NCBI RefSeq assembly: GCF_000730645.1
Contig: NZ_BBIU01000023.1
Span: forward strand, 1 to 64,000
Length of the DNA stretch: 64,000 bases
Source: Pseudomonas parafulva NBRC 16636 = DSM 17004
GTDB lineage: Bacteria; Pseudomonadota; Gammaproteobacteria; Pseudomonadales; Pseudomonadaceae
Direction: 5' to 3'
Of this stretch, positions 11,214-19,576 are shown piece by piece (the stretch's first letter is position 1; each line of letters starts with the position of its first letter). Made by a program: the position numbers and the translations under genes. The notes beneath the pieces are model-generated. The model searched no databases and was not told the origin of the DNA. It saw nothing but the letters and a program-made list of their open reading frames with translations.

Positions 11214-11951
11214 TCATAACCCGTATCGGTGAAGCAGTTGCTCGTAACTGCCGTCCGCCTTCATCGCCGCGATCGCCCGCTCGAACCGGGCGACGATGCG
11301 CGTGTGCTCGGGGTGCTTGAGGCTGACCAGGATGTGCAAGGTGTTTTCAGCAAGCGGCGGCTCCACCAGGGTAACGGTGTCGCGCACCTGCTCGGGTTCG
11401 CGCTGCAGGTGATACCGGGCCACATACTCGTCCTCTATCGCCAGGCTCACCCGCCCTGCCGCCAGCATGCGCACAGCTGACGAAAAGGTGCTTACAGGGA
11501 CCTTGTGCAGGCGTGGATCGCTGTCGAACTCGGCCGAATAGGCGTAGTCGCGAACCACGGCGATGCTATAGGGGTACAGGTCGGCCATGCGCTGATAGCG
11601 AAAACTGCTGCCCTTGCGTTCCAGCAGGCGAATGCGGTTGGTGAGGTAGGCTTTTGAAAACAGCCCGCTTTGGGTGCGCGCGTCGTTGTACCAGGCATTG
11701 ATCAGCACGTCGTAACGCCCCTCGCTCACGCCCAGCAGCGCCCGCGACCAGGGCACTTCTTCAAAGCCGCTGCTATAGCCGGCCCGGGCCAGCGCGGTGG
11801 TGACGATACTGGTTGCCAGCCCTCCACCCGGCAAGCTGGCATCGGTGAACGGCGGCCAGCGGTCTGCCACCAGGCGCAATTTGCCGTGTGCGGTGGCGGG
11901 CAGCGCCACTGTCATTGCCAACAACCCGAGCACACAAAGCAATGGCCGCAT
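11214..11951 (-). CDS. Periplasmic solute-binding protein, family 3-like (orphan)
   Basis: A 245-residue secreted protein of the SBP_bac_3 (amino-acid binding, transporter substrate-binding) family. The first 23 residues, MRPLLCVLGLLAMTVALPAT and onward, form a signal peptide; the mature part begins KLRLVADRWPPFTD, typical of this fold. I prefer the ATG at 11951 because an AAAGGAC sits just upstream. No permease or ATPase gene is adjacent, so it may be a stand-alone sensor or chaperone-like binding protein. It ends convergently with the YccS-type gene, six bases away. A related orphan lies at 32776-33564. Confidence 0.85.
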   Translation of the reverse strand: MRPLLCVLGLLAMTVALPATAHGKLRLVADRWPPFTDASLPGGGLATSIVTTALARAGYSSGFEEVPWSRALLGVSEGRYDVLINAWYNDARTQSGLFSKAYLTNRIRLLERKGSSFRYQRMADLYPYSIAVVRDYAYSAEFDSDPRLHKVPVSTFSSAVRMLAAGRVSLAIEDEYVARYHLQREPEQVRDTVTLVEPPLAENTLHILVSLKHPEHTRIVARFERAIAAMKADGSYEQLLHRYGL

Positions 11952-12101
11952 GTTCAAGTCCTTTCGCCGTGGAGGGGCACACACTGCGGCTGAGCTTACA
12001 CAAAGCGCCTGGCGAGGGCAGCGGCCAATAGTGTCATTTAGCCTCTATTCTGGCCGAAGCCTGGATTTTTCATATGCAAGGTGCTGTGCGGCGCATGCCG
12101 C

Positions 12102-12398
12102 TCAGGGGTAACCCAGCACCTCGCGCAACTGCTGCAAATGGCGGCCAATCCACTGCCGGTCAATCGCTCCCCAGTCCTGTATACGGTAGTGCCCGGCATG
12201 GTTACGCGCCCCTGGCTGCTGTTCGAAAACGCAGGCGATGTCCAGGTCGGCCAGTGCGGCGATGGTGTCCTGGGCGGTGCGCCGCGGCATGCCGGTCGCC
12301 TCCATCAGGGCGGGCACGCTGGTCGCAGTCTGGCTGTCGATCAGCCAGGCCACGTACAGGCGGCGGTAGAAGCTGCTCTTGGTCTTGCTCACTTCCAT
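12102..12398 (-). CDS. Small winged helix-turn-helix protein
   Basis: A 98-residue protein whose central part (about 25-75), with PALMEATGMPRRTAQDTIAA, reads as a helix-turn-helix recognition segment followed by a short wing region. It is probably a DNA-binding regulator of the winged-helix class. It lies 12 bases downstream of a YgjP-type metallopeptidase gene on the same strand, preceded by AAGGACC, so the two form an operon. Target and ligand unknown. Confidence 0.7.
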   Translation of the reverse strand: MEVSKTKSSFYRRLYVAWLIDSQTATSVPALMEATGMPRRTAQDTIAALADLDIACVFEQQPGARNHAGHYRIQDWGAIDRQWIGRHLQQLREVLGYP

Positions 12399-12410
12399 GC
12401 TACGTGGTCC

Positions 12411-12911
12411 TTAACAGTTGCCTGGCAGTTCCCGGTACGTCAGGTAGATGCGCAGGTCGAGTTCCAGTTGGTGGTAGTCCGGCTCCATGTGCTGGCACAG
12501 CTGGTAGAAGGCCTTGTTATGGTCGCGCTCGCGCAGGTGCGCCAGTTCGTGCACCACGATCATGCGCAGAAACTGCGGCGCGGCTTCCTTGAACAGCGAC
12601 GCGATGCGGATTTCCTTCTTGGCCTTGAGCTTGCCTCCCTGCACCCGCGACACCGCAGTGTTAAGGCCCAACGCCCGGTGGGTGAGGTCCAGGCGGTTGT
12701 CGAACAGCACCTTGTCCAGGGGTGGGGCGGTGCGCAGGTAGCGTTGGCGCAACTCCTGGGCATAGCCGTACAACGCCTTGTCATTTTGCACAGCGTGGCG
12801 GTCGGGGTAGCGCCGCTGCAGGTACTCGCCCAGGCGGTCAGTATCGATCATCTGCCGCACCTGTTGCTGCAGGTGCGGGGGGTAGGCTTGCAAGTAACGT
12901 AAGGCGTTCAT
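12411..12911 (-). CDS. YgjP-like zinc metallopeptidase (DUF45)
   Basis: A 166-residue predicted zinc-dependent metallopeptidase of the YgjP/DUF45 type. The motif VVHELAHLRERDHNKAF carries HExxH plus a downstream histidine, the usual zinc triad. No signal peptide, so probably cytoplasmic. I chose the ATG at 12911; a longer reading to 12950 would need a TTG start and has no better ribosome-binding site. It is the first gene of a two-gene unit with a winged-helix protein. The substrate of this family is unknown. Confidence 0.8.
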   Translation of the reverse strand: MNALRYLQAYPPHLQQQVRQMIDTDRLGEYLQRRYPDRHAVQNDKALYGYAQELRQRYLRTAPPLDKVLFDNRLDLTHRALGLNTAVSRVQGGKLKAKKEIRIASLFKEAAPQFLRMIVVHELAHLRERDHNKAFYQLCQHMEPDYHQLELDLRIYLTYRELPGNC

Positions 12912-12950
12912 GGCAACACAGTTGGCGAAACGAATGGCGATTCTAGCCAA

Positions 12951-15077
12951 TCACGTCGCTGGCCAGGGGAAAATCGCCGGGAAGCTACCGGCGTCGGTGG
13001 CCGTCATCGGGTGCGCCACCAGAAAACCCTGCACATAGGCGCAGCCACTGGCCTTCAACCAATCAGCCTGGGCCTGGGTTTCCACGCCTTCGGCGATCAC
13101 CGTTATGCCATAGTCGACGCACAGCCCCAGCACACTGCGCGCCAGCGCCGCATCCACCGCCGAATCCGGCAGGCGCGCCACCAAGTGCCGATCGAGCTTG
13201 AGGGTATCGATGGGCAAGTCACGCAGCATGCGCAGCGAGCAGTCGCCTGCGCCAAAGTCATCCAGGGCCACCCGCACACCCAGCGTGCGCAGCCGGTCGA
13301 TCTGTTTTACAGCAGCGTCGATGTTGTACATCAGGGACGTTTCTGCCACTTCCACTTCCAGGTGTGCCGGTTGCAGCTGGTAACGCTGGATCACCCGCTC
13401 CAGCTCGTCCACCAGCCCAGGTGCGGCAAACTGAGCGCGGCTCAGGCTGATGCCAAGCACCAGGTCCTTGGGAAAATGCGCGTACCAGGCCTTGCGCTGG
13501 GCCGCACTCTGCCCGTAGATCCAGCTGGCCAGCCGATTAATCAGCCTAGCTTCCTCCAGCAGGGGTATGAACAGGCCCGGGGGGACGTCACCGACACTGG
13601 GGTGCTGCCAGCGCAGCAAGGCTTCGAAGCCACGCAGGCGGCCATCGGCGAACGCCACTTGCGGCTGGTAGACCAGGGTGAAGTCCTGCTGCTCGATGGC
13701 CGAGCGCACGCCGTCCTCCAGCATCAGCCGCGACCGCGCCCGCCCGTTGAGTTCCTCATCGTAGAAGCGGTATTGCTGGCGCCCCTGCTGCTTGGCCGCG
13801 TACATGGCCGCATCGCCAGCACGCAGCAGGCCTTCTACATTCGCCCCGCAGTCCGGGTACGTGGCGATGCCGATACTGACCCCAAGGCAAACATCCAGCC
13901 CATCCACCTGATGGCTGATGGAAATGCGTTCGAGCAAACGTTCAGCATAGCGCCCGGCCTGCTCCGGGTAGGGCAGGCCGTCGAACAAGGCCGTGAACTC
14001 GTCCCCCCCCATGCGCGCCAGCAGCGCCTCATTGCCCAGGCAGTCCTTGAGCTGGTCCGCCACCCAGCGCAGCACGCGGTCACCGGCATCGTGGCCGAGC
14101 GAGTCGTTGATGCGCTTGAAGCCGTCCAGGTCCATGTACATCAGTGCCTTGGCCCGGTCCGAGCGCTCGTTGCGCAGCAGCGCGCTTTCGGCAGCCTGGT
14201 AGAACCCGCGCCGGTTCAGCAGCCCGGTAAGCGGGTCGGTGATGGCCTGGTACTCAAGTTGCTGGTGCAGATTGTGCACCGCCGACATGTCTAGCACGGT
14301 CACCACCATGGCCTGCTGGTCAACTGGCAGTGGCGCGCACGACAAGGCGACCGGCAGCAGCTCACCGCCCAACCGGCGCAGCTGGGCATCGTGCACGCGG
14401 AAGATGCGCCGGGCCAGGTAGGCCTGGTAGAACTCCGACTCCTGCCACAACGTGGCGCTGGCCAGTTGCACCAGCCCCAACAGGTAGGCCCCCTGCAGTT
14501 GCTGCACCGGCGCCGAAAGCAGGCGGCAGATGGCGGGGTTGGCAAAGCGGATGATGCCTTGCTCGTCCACCACCAGAATGCCTTCGGCAGCGTTATCCAA
14601 AATGGACGCATTGAATGCCCGCGCCGCCTCCAGCTCGCGGGTCAGCCCCTGCAACATACGCCGGTTGCGTTGCTGGTCGAGCAGGGCCTGCACCTTGGGT
14701 TTGAGGATCTTGGGGTCAAATGGCTTGAACATGTAGTCCACAGCGCCGCTGGCGTAGCCCTTCAGCACCGCCTCCTCGGACTGCTCATTGGCGGTGAGGA
14801 ATATGATCGGGGTGAAGCGCGTGCGATGGTTGCTGCGCATGAGGCGTGCGACTTCAAAGCCGTCCATCTCCGGCATGTGTACATCCAGCAAAACCAGGTC
14901 TACGTCGTTTGCCAACAGCGCGTTCAAGGCCTCCAGCCCGGAAGCGGCGGTCAGCACTTGCCAATCGTGACGGGCCAGCAGGGCCCGCATGCTGATGAGG
15001 TTCTCGGGGTAATCATCGACTACCAGAAGAACCGAGCTGCCATCCTGTGACAGGTGTTGGAGTTGAGCGCCATCCAT
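12951..15077 (-). CDS. cfcR: c-di-GMP response regulator, REC-PAS-GGDEF-EAL (CfcR)
   Basis: A 708-residue response regulator matching CfcR of P. putida, whose gene also sits next to the aldolase gene. Domains: receiver (about 15-135) with phospho-acceptor Asp near residue 62 in LLDVHMPEMDG; PAS-like region (about 155-270); GGDEF domain (about 285-440) with intact MGGDEF near residue 355, so diguanylate cyclase activity is expected; EAL domain (about 455-700). No RxxD inhibitory site is visible before GGDEF. The EAL domain keeps GFEALLRW, DDFGAG and AEGVET but has ISLS where active enzymes have the metal-binding Asn (VNLS), so phosphodiesterase activity is doubtful. In P. putida this gene is RpoS-dependent and under Rsm control. 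Confidence 0.9.
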   Translation of the reverse strand: MDGAQLQHLSQDGSSVLLVVDDYPENLISMRALLARHDWQVLTAASGLEALNALLANDVDLVLLDVHMPEMDGFEVARLMRSNHRTRFTPIIFLTANEQSEEAVLKGYASGAVDYMFKPFDPKILKPKVQALLDQQRNRRMLQGLTRELEAARAFNASILDNAAEGILVVDEQGIIRFANPAICRLLSAPVQQLQGAYLLGLVQLASATLWQESEFYQAYLARRIFRVHDAQLRRLGGELLPVALSCAPLPVDQQAMVVTVLDMSAVHNLHQQLEYQAITDPLTGLLNRRGFYQAAESALLRNERSDRAKALMYMDLDGFKRINDSLGHDAGDRVLRWVADQLKDCLGNEALLARMGGDEFTALFDGLPYPEQAGRYAERLLERISISHQVDGLDVCLGVSIGIATYPDCGANVEGLLRAGDAAMYAAKQQGRQQYRFYDEELNGRARSRLMLEDGVRSAIEQQDFTLVYQPQVAFADGRLRGFEALLRWQHPSVGDVPPGLFIPLLEEARLINRLASWIYGQSAAQRKAWYAHFPKDLVLGISLSRAQFAAPGLVDELERVIQRYQLQPAHLEVEVAETSLMYNIDAAVKQIDRLRTLGVRVALDDFGAGDCSLRMLRDLPIDTLKLDRHLVARLPDSAVDAALARSVLGLCVDYGITVIAEGVETQAQADWLKASGCAYVQGFLVAHPMTATDAGSFPAIFPWPAT

Positions 15078-15260
15078 GCTGCTTCTCTATTTTGTGACCG
15101 ACTTCAAAAATACCGCCTGATCCAGTTGTACTCCAGACGCACGCCGATAGCACGCACTGCAATCAGAAAGCTATCACTCGTTGAGATCAAGGTAGACGAA
15201 CGGCAGTCATCTCGCCGACATAATCCGCGCGCTGAAGCGCGGCATACCTTTTCTGGGGGC

Positions 15261-15290
15261 AAAAAAAACCCGCATCGCTGCGGGTTTTTC
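15261..15290. terminator. Bidirectional intrinsic terminator between fba and cfcR
   Basis: Stem ACCCGCA/TGCGGGT (15268-15274 and 15279-15285) with a TCGC loop. Reading on the minus strand it is followed by a run of eight T, fitting termination after fba; on the plus strand there are five T. Confidence 0.85.
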
Positions 15291-15303
15291 AATCGCCGGT
15301 GGC

Positions 15304-16368
15304 TTAGTTGACCTTGGCCACCAGTTCACCTTTGGCGTAGCGCTGGAACATGCCTTCCAGGGAGATCGGCTTGATCTTGGAGGCATGGCCGGCAGTGCCG
15401 AAGGCTTCGTAACGGGCGATGCACACGTCGCGCATGGCCTTCACGGTTTCGGCGAAGAACTTGCGAGGGTCGAATTCGCTTGGGTTGACCGCCATGTGGC
15501 GACGAATCGCACCGGTGGATGCCAAACGCAGGTCGGTGTCGATATTCACCTTGCGCACACCGTACTTGATGCCTTCGACGATCTCTTCGACCGGCACGCC
15601 GTAGGTTTCCTTGATGTCGCCGCCGTACTGGTTGATGATCGCCAGCCACTCCTGCGGTACCGAGGAAGAACCGTGCATCACCAGGTGGGTATTGGGGATG
15701 CGCTTGTGGATTTCCTTGATGCGGTCGATGGCCAGCACGTCACCGGTAGGCGGCTTGGTGAACTTGTAGGCGCCGTGGCTGGTGCCGATGGCGATGGCCA
15801 GGGCGTCTACCTGGGTTTTCTTGACGAAGTCGGCCGCTTCTTCCGGGTCGGTCAGCATCTGGCTGTGGTCCAGGACGCCTTCGGCACCGATGCCGTCTTC
15901 TTCACCGGCCATGCCGGTTTCCAGCGAGCCCAGGCAGCCCAGTTCGCCTTCAACCGATACGCCGCAGGCGTGGGCCATGGCAACGGTCTGCTGGGTGACG
16001 CGTACGTTGTACTCGTAGTCGGTCGGGGTTTTGCCGTCTTCGCCCAGCGAGCCGTCCATCATCACCGAGCTGAAGCCCAGCTGGATGGAACGCTGGCATA
16101 CGTCGGGGCTGGTGCCGTGGTCCTGGTGCATGCACACCGGGATGTGCGGGAATTCTTCGATGGCCGCCAGGATCAGGTGGCGCAGGAAAGGCGCACCGGC
16201 GTACTTGCGAGCACCGGCGGAGGCCTGCACGATCACCGGGGAGTCGGTTTTATCGGCCGCTTCCATGATGGCGCGCATCTGCTCGAGGTTGTTGACGTTG
16301 AAAGCTGGTACGCCGTAACCGAACTCGGCGGCGTGGTCCAGCATCTGGCGCATGCTAATGAGTGCCAT
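15304..16368 (-). CDS. fba: Fructose-bisphosphate aldolase, class II
   Basis: Zinc-dependent class II aldolase of 354 residues that interconverts fructose-1,6-bisphosphate with dihydroxyacetone phosphate and glyceraldehyde-3-phosphate. In pseudomonads, which lack a standard phosphofructokinase, it serves mainly gluconeogenesis. The metal-ligand motif [12 protein letters not shown] lies near residue 82 and [11 protein letters not shown] near 225. Length and sequence fit the Calvin-cycle subtype. The ATG at 16368 follows GAGAGA; the longer reading to 16389 adds seven residues without support. Last gene of the tktA-epd-pgk-fba cluster, ending at a good terminator. Confidence 0.95.
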   Translation of the reverse strand: MALISMRQMLDHAAEFGYGVPAFNVNNLEQMRAIMEAADKTDSPVIVQASAGARKYAGAPFLRHLILAAIEEFPHIPVCMHQDHGTSPDVCQRSIQLGFSSVMMDGSLGEDGKTPTDYEYNVRVTQQTVAMAHACGVSVEGELGCLGSLETGMAGEEDGIGAEGVLDHSQMLTDPEEAADFVKKTQVDALAIAIGTSHGAYKFTKPPTGDVLAIDRIKEIHKRIPNTHLVMHGSSSVPQEWLAIINQYGGDIKETYGVPVEEIVEGIKYGVRKVNIDTDLRLASTGAIRRHMAVNPSEFDPRKFFAETVKAMRDVCIARYEAFGTAGHASKIKPISLEGMFQRYAKGELVAKVN

Positions 16369-16466
16369 TGTGTATCTCTCTCCCGACAAGCGTCGTTGTT
16401 TCGTGCAAGCCTGCCGCAGGGGCGGTTGCTGTTCAAGTTATGTGGGCCACCTTGCGGCCCGGCCAG

Positions 16467-16796
16467 TCACGGTGCCTTGCAGCCCCGCCCAATCAGATCG
16501 TTGGTCGCCACCCAGTACACCAGGCCCTCATCACCCTTGGTGTGGAAGGCCAGCATGCCGTCACTGTACAGCGCACCCGAGGCACCCGGCTCGGCCTTCA
16601 GGCGGTAGACTTGGTCACCGCCACCCAGGCGGACATCCACCTGGTCCTGCTGCGGGTCGGCAAAGCGCCACAGCACTTCGGTTTGTGTATCGCAGACCCA
16701 GCGGGTCCAGTTGTCTGCCGGGGCAGGTTGCGCTGGCTTGAGCAGCGAGCAACCTGCCAGGGTTGCCAGGGCCGTTACGGCCAGAAACGCTTTCAT
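16467..16796 (-). CDS. MliC-type lysozyme inhibitor lipoprotein
   Basis: A 109-residue lipoprotein. The N-terminus MKAFLAVTALATLAGCSLL is a signal peptide with lipobox LAGC. The C-terminal segment, ALYSDGMLAFHTKGDEGLV, resembles the MliC/PliC domain that inserts into the active site of c-type lysozyme, and two cysteines (WVCDTQ and GRGCKAP) could form the family disulphide. Family membership is by pattern, so moderately sure. I chose the ATG at 16796 over an upstream extension to 16898 because only it gives a signal peptide. It sits inside the glycolytic cluster without obvious metabolic link. Confidence 0.75.
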   Translation of the reverse strand: MKAFLAVTALATLAGCSLLKPAQPAPADNWTRWVCDTQTEVLWRFADPQQDQVDVRLGGGDQVYRLKAEPGASGALYSDGMLAFHTKGDEGLVYWVATNDLIGRGCKAP

Positions 16797-16936
16797 TCTG
16801 TTTCCTCGGTTTGGGCTACCTTGCACCCCGTCAGCGCGCTTCGTTGCGTTGACAAGCCGGCTGCCACATAAAGCGCGTAAGCGGGCGGGCCCACTCACAA
16901 GACCACAAACCTGCCTTCAGGTTGCCAGGCACCCGA

Positions 16937-17155
16937 TCAAGGGCAGCCTGGCGCCTTGCGCTGGTGTTCCTCGTCGTACTTTTCCAAACCGTCGGGGCCC
17001 ACGCGCTTGCTGATCACCGGCACCGTCTCGGCTTGCCACTCGGACTGGTAGCAGCCGCCCTTGGGCGGCTGCGCCGGGTCGTCCTGCGACGCCGGGCTGC
17101 CAGCGCAGGCGCTCAGCAGGCCGGCCAACAGCATGACAGGCAATTGCTTGACCAT
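16937..17155 (-). CDS. Small lipoprotein of unknown function
   Basis: A 72-residue predicted lipoprotein. The signal sequence MVKQLPVMLLAGLLSACAGS ends in a lipobox LSAC, leaving a short mature peptide with one internal and one near-terminal cysteine. No family recognised. It lies 32 bases downstream of pgk on the same strand and is probably co-transcribed. The in-frame extension to 17191 overlaps the end of pgk and would destroy the signal peptide. Confidence 0.7.
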   Translation of the reverse strand: MVKQLPVMLLAGLLSACAGSPASQDDPAQPPKGGCYQSEWQAETVPVISKRVGPDGLEKYDEEHQRKAPGCP

Positions 17156-17187
17156 GAGGCCACTCCCTTTGCCAGACGACGAAATCA

Positions 17188-18351
17188 TCAAGCCTTGGCC
17201 CGCTCTTCCAGAATCGCCACGGCTGGCAGCACCTTGCCCTCGACGAACTCGAGGAACGCGCCGCCACCGGTGGAAATGTAGGAGATATCCTGGCTGACAC
17301 CATACTTGTCGATGGCTGCCAGGGTATCACCGCCACCGGCAATGGAGAACGCAGCGCTGTCGGAGATGGCCTTGGCCAGCACGTGGGTGCCGTTGCCGAA
17401 CTGGTCGAATTCGAACACCCCAACCGGGCCGTTCCACAACACGGTTTTCGACGACTTCAGCAGTTCGGCGAACTGGGCAGCCGTCTGCGGGCCGATGTCC
17501 AGGATCATGTCGTCGGCGGCGACGTCAGCAATGGCCTTGACGGTGGCTTCGGCGCTTTCAGCGAATTCCTTGGCGACCACCACGTCAACCGGCAGCGGCA
17601 CGCTCACCTTCGCTGCGATGGCCTTGGCGGTTTCGACCAGGTCCGGCTCGTACAGCGACTTGCCCACCGGGTGCCCGGCAGCGGCCAGGAAGGTGTTGGC
17701 GATGCCGCCACCCACGATCAGCTGGTCGCATACGGTGCTCAGGCTGTTCAGCACGTCCAGCTTGGTGGACACCTTGGAGCCGGCGACGATGGCCGCCATC
17801 GGCTTGGCCGGGGCTTTCAGTGCCTTGCCCAGGGCATCTAGCTCTGCCGCCAGCAGCGGGCCGGCGGCGGCAACCTGGGCAAACTTGGCAACGCCATGGG
17901 TCGAGCCTTCGGCGCGGTGCGCGGTGCCGAACGCGTCCATGACGAACACATCGCACAGGGCAGCGTACTGCTGCGCCAGCTCGTCGGCGTTCTTTTTCTC
18001 GCCTTTGTTGAACCGCACGTTCTCGAACAGCACCAGGTCACCGGCATCGACCTGCACACCGTTCAGGTAATCGGCAACCAGCGGCACATCGCGGCCAAGG
18101 GCCTTGCTCAGGTAGTCGGCAACCGGCTTGAGGCTGTTCTCGGCAGAGAACTCGCCCTCGGTGGGGCGCCCCAGGTGGGAGCAGACCATGACCGCTGCGC
18201 CCTTCTCCAGGGCCAGCTTGATGGTCGGCAGTGCGGCCTGGATACGCGCGTCGCTGGTTACCACACCGTCCTTCACAGGCACGTTGAGGTCTTCGCGAAT
18301 CAGTACGCGCTTACCTTTCAGGTCGAGGTCGGTCATCTTCAACACGGTCAT
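17188..18351 (-). CDS. pgk: Phosphoglycerate kinase
   Basis: Monomeric cytosolic kinase of 387 residues that transfers phosphate between 1,3-bisphosphoglycerate and ADP. The N-terminal [15 protein letters not shown] and [10 protein letters not shown] segments bind phosphoglycerate; the C-terminal domain holds [14 protein letters not shown] and the [14 protein letters not shown] nucleotide loop. Length equals that of other Pseudomonas Pgk proteins. It starts 12 bases after epd on the same strand, so epd and pgk form an operon. Confidence 0.96.
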   Translation of the reverse strand: MTVLKMTDLDLKGKRVLIREDLNVPVKDGVVTSDARIQAALPTIKLALEKGAAVMVCSHLGRPTEGEFSAENSLKPVADYLSKALGRDVPLVADYLNGVQVDAGDLVLFENVRFNKGEKKNADELAQQYAALCDVFVMDAFGTAHRAEGSTHGVAKFAQVAAAGPLLAAELDALGKALKAPAKPMAAIVAGSKVSTKLDVLNSLSTVCDQLIVGGGIANTFLAAAGHPVGKSLYEPDLVETAKAIAAKVSVPLPVDVVVAKEFAESAEATVKAIADVAADDMILDIGPQTAAQFAELLKSSKTVLWNGPVGVFEFDQFGNGTHVLAKAISDSAAFSIAGGGDTLAAIDKYGVSQDISYISTGGGAFLEFVEGKVLPAVAILEERAKA

Positions 18352-18363
18352 GAATGCAGTCCT

Positions 18364-19425
18364 TCAGGGCTGTTTGTTGCGGGTTGGGTGAACGACGTGC
18401 AGGAAGTGGTCGGCAACGTCGAGCATACGGTTTGCAAACCCCCATTCGTTGTCGAACCAGGCCAGCAGGTTGACCAGCCGGGGGCCGGAAACGCGGGTCT
18501 GGCTGGCATCGACGATGGCCGAATGCGGGTCATGGTTGAAATCACAACTGGCGTGCGGCAGCTCGGTATAGGCCAGCAGGCCCTTGAGCGGGCCTTCCAG
18601 CGCGGCCTCGCGCAGCACCCTGTTGACCTCGGCCGCCGTAGTGTCGCGGGCGGTGTGCAGGGTGATGTCCAGGCACGACACGTTGACCGTGGGCACGCGT
18701 ACCGCTTTGGCCTGGATTCGCCCGGCAAGTTCCGGTAGCAGGCGTTCGATACCGCGCGCCAAACCGGTGGACACCGGGATCACCGACTGGAAGGCCGAAC
18801 GCGTGCGGCGCAAGTCTTCGTGGTGGTAGGCGTCGATCACAGGCTGGTCGTTCATCGCCGAGTGAATGGTGGTGATCTGCACGTACTCGATGCCAAACGC
18901 CTGGTCCAGTACCCGCAACAGCGGCACGCCACAGTTGGTGGTGCAGGAGGCATTGGACACCAGGCGTTCGCTGCCTGTCAGGCACGCCTGGTTGATGCCG
19001 TACACCACCGTGGCATCCACATCGGCCTCGCTGGCCATGGGCTGCGAGAACAACACGCGTGGCGCGCCGGCATCCAGAAAGCGCTGGCCATCGGCCCGGG
19101 TGTGGTAGGCGCCGGAGCATTCCAGCACCAGGTCGATGCCAAGGGCCGCCCAGTCGATGCCCTCTGGCGTGGCGCTGCGCATCACCTTCACGCAGTCGCC
19201 ATTGATGTGCAGGCAATCGCCATCGACCCTGACCTCGCCGGGGAACCGGCCATGGGTGGAGTCGAAGCGAGTGAGGTATTCGAGGCTGGCCTGATCGGCC
19301 AGGTCGTTGAGCGCAACGATGTCGAAACCGGCCCGCGCCCCACGCTCGAACAGCGCGCGCAGAACACAACGGCCGATACGGCCGTAACCGTTGAGTGCAA
19401 CTTTGTAGGGACGCAGGTGGGGCAT
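18364..19425 (-). CDS. epd: Erythrose-4-phosphate dehydrogenase
   Basis: NAD-dependent GAPDH paralogue of 353 residues that oxidises erythrose-4-phosphate to 4-phosphoerythronate, the first step of pyridoxal phosphate synthesis by the DXP-dependent route. The Rossmann motif VALNGYGRIGR opens the protein, and the catalytic cysteine lies near residue 161 in SNASCTTNCG. Placement between tktA and pgk is the conserved order for Epd, and favours it over a housekeeping GAPDH. The ATG at 19425 is the natural start; the long in-frame upstream extension runs through the REP-like repeat and into tktA. Confidence 0.9.
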   Translation of the reverse strand: MPHLRPYKVALNGYGRIGRCVLRALFERGARAGFDIVALNDLADQASLEYLTRFDSTHGRFPGEVRVDGDCLHINGDCVKVMRSATPEGIDWAALGIDLVLECSGAYHTRADGQRFLDAGAPRVLFSQPMASEADVDATVVYGINQACLTGSERLVSNASCTTNCGVPLLRVLDQAFGIEYVQITTIHSAMNDQPVIDAYHHEDLRRTRSAFQSVIPVSTGLARGIERLLPELAGRIQAKAVRVPTVNVSCLDITLHTARDTTAAEVNRVLREAALEGPLKGLLAYTELPHASCDFNHDPHSAIVDASQTRVSGPRLVNLLAWFDNEWGFANRMLDVADHFLHVVHPTRNKQP

Positions 19426-19480
19426 TCGGGGCTCACGAGACAATGTTGTTTTCGTCAGCCTGCGGGCATTGCGGTGTGGC

Positions 19481-19546
19481 ATTCGCTGGCAAGCCCGCCC
19501 CCACTGGATGCACATGCAACCCAGTGAGGGCGGGCTTGCCCGCCAA
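19481..19546. repeat. REP-like inverted repeat between tktA and epd
   Basis: Left arm GCAAGCCCGCCCCCACTGG and right arm CCAGTGAGGGCGGGCTTGC pair with one mismatch around a short loop. It has the GGCAAGCCCGC core of P. putida extragenic palindromes. Lying between co-directional genes, it may lower read-through from tktA into epd. Confidence 0.7.
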
Positions 19547-19576
19547 TGCAGGCGACACCGCCCGCAGACCGTTACA

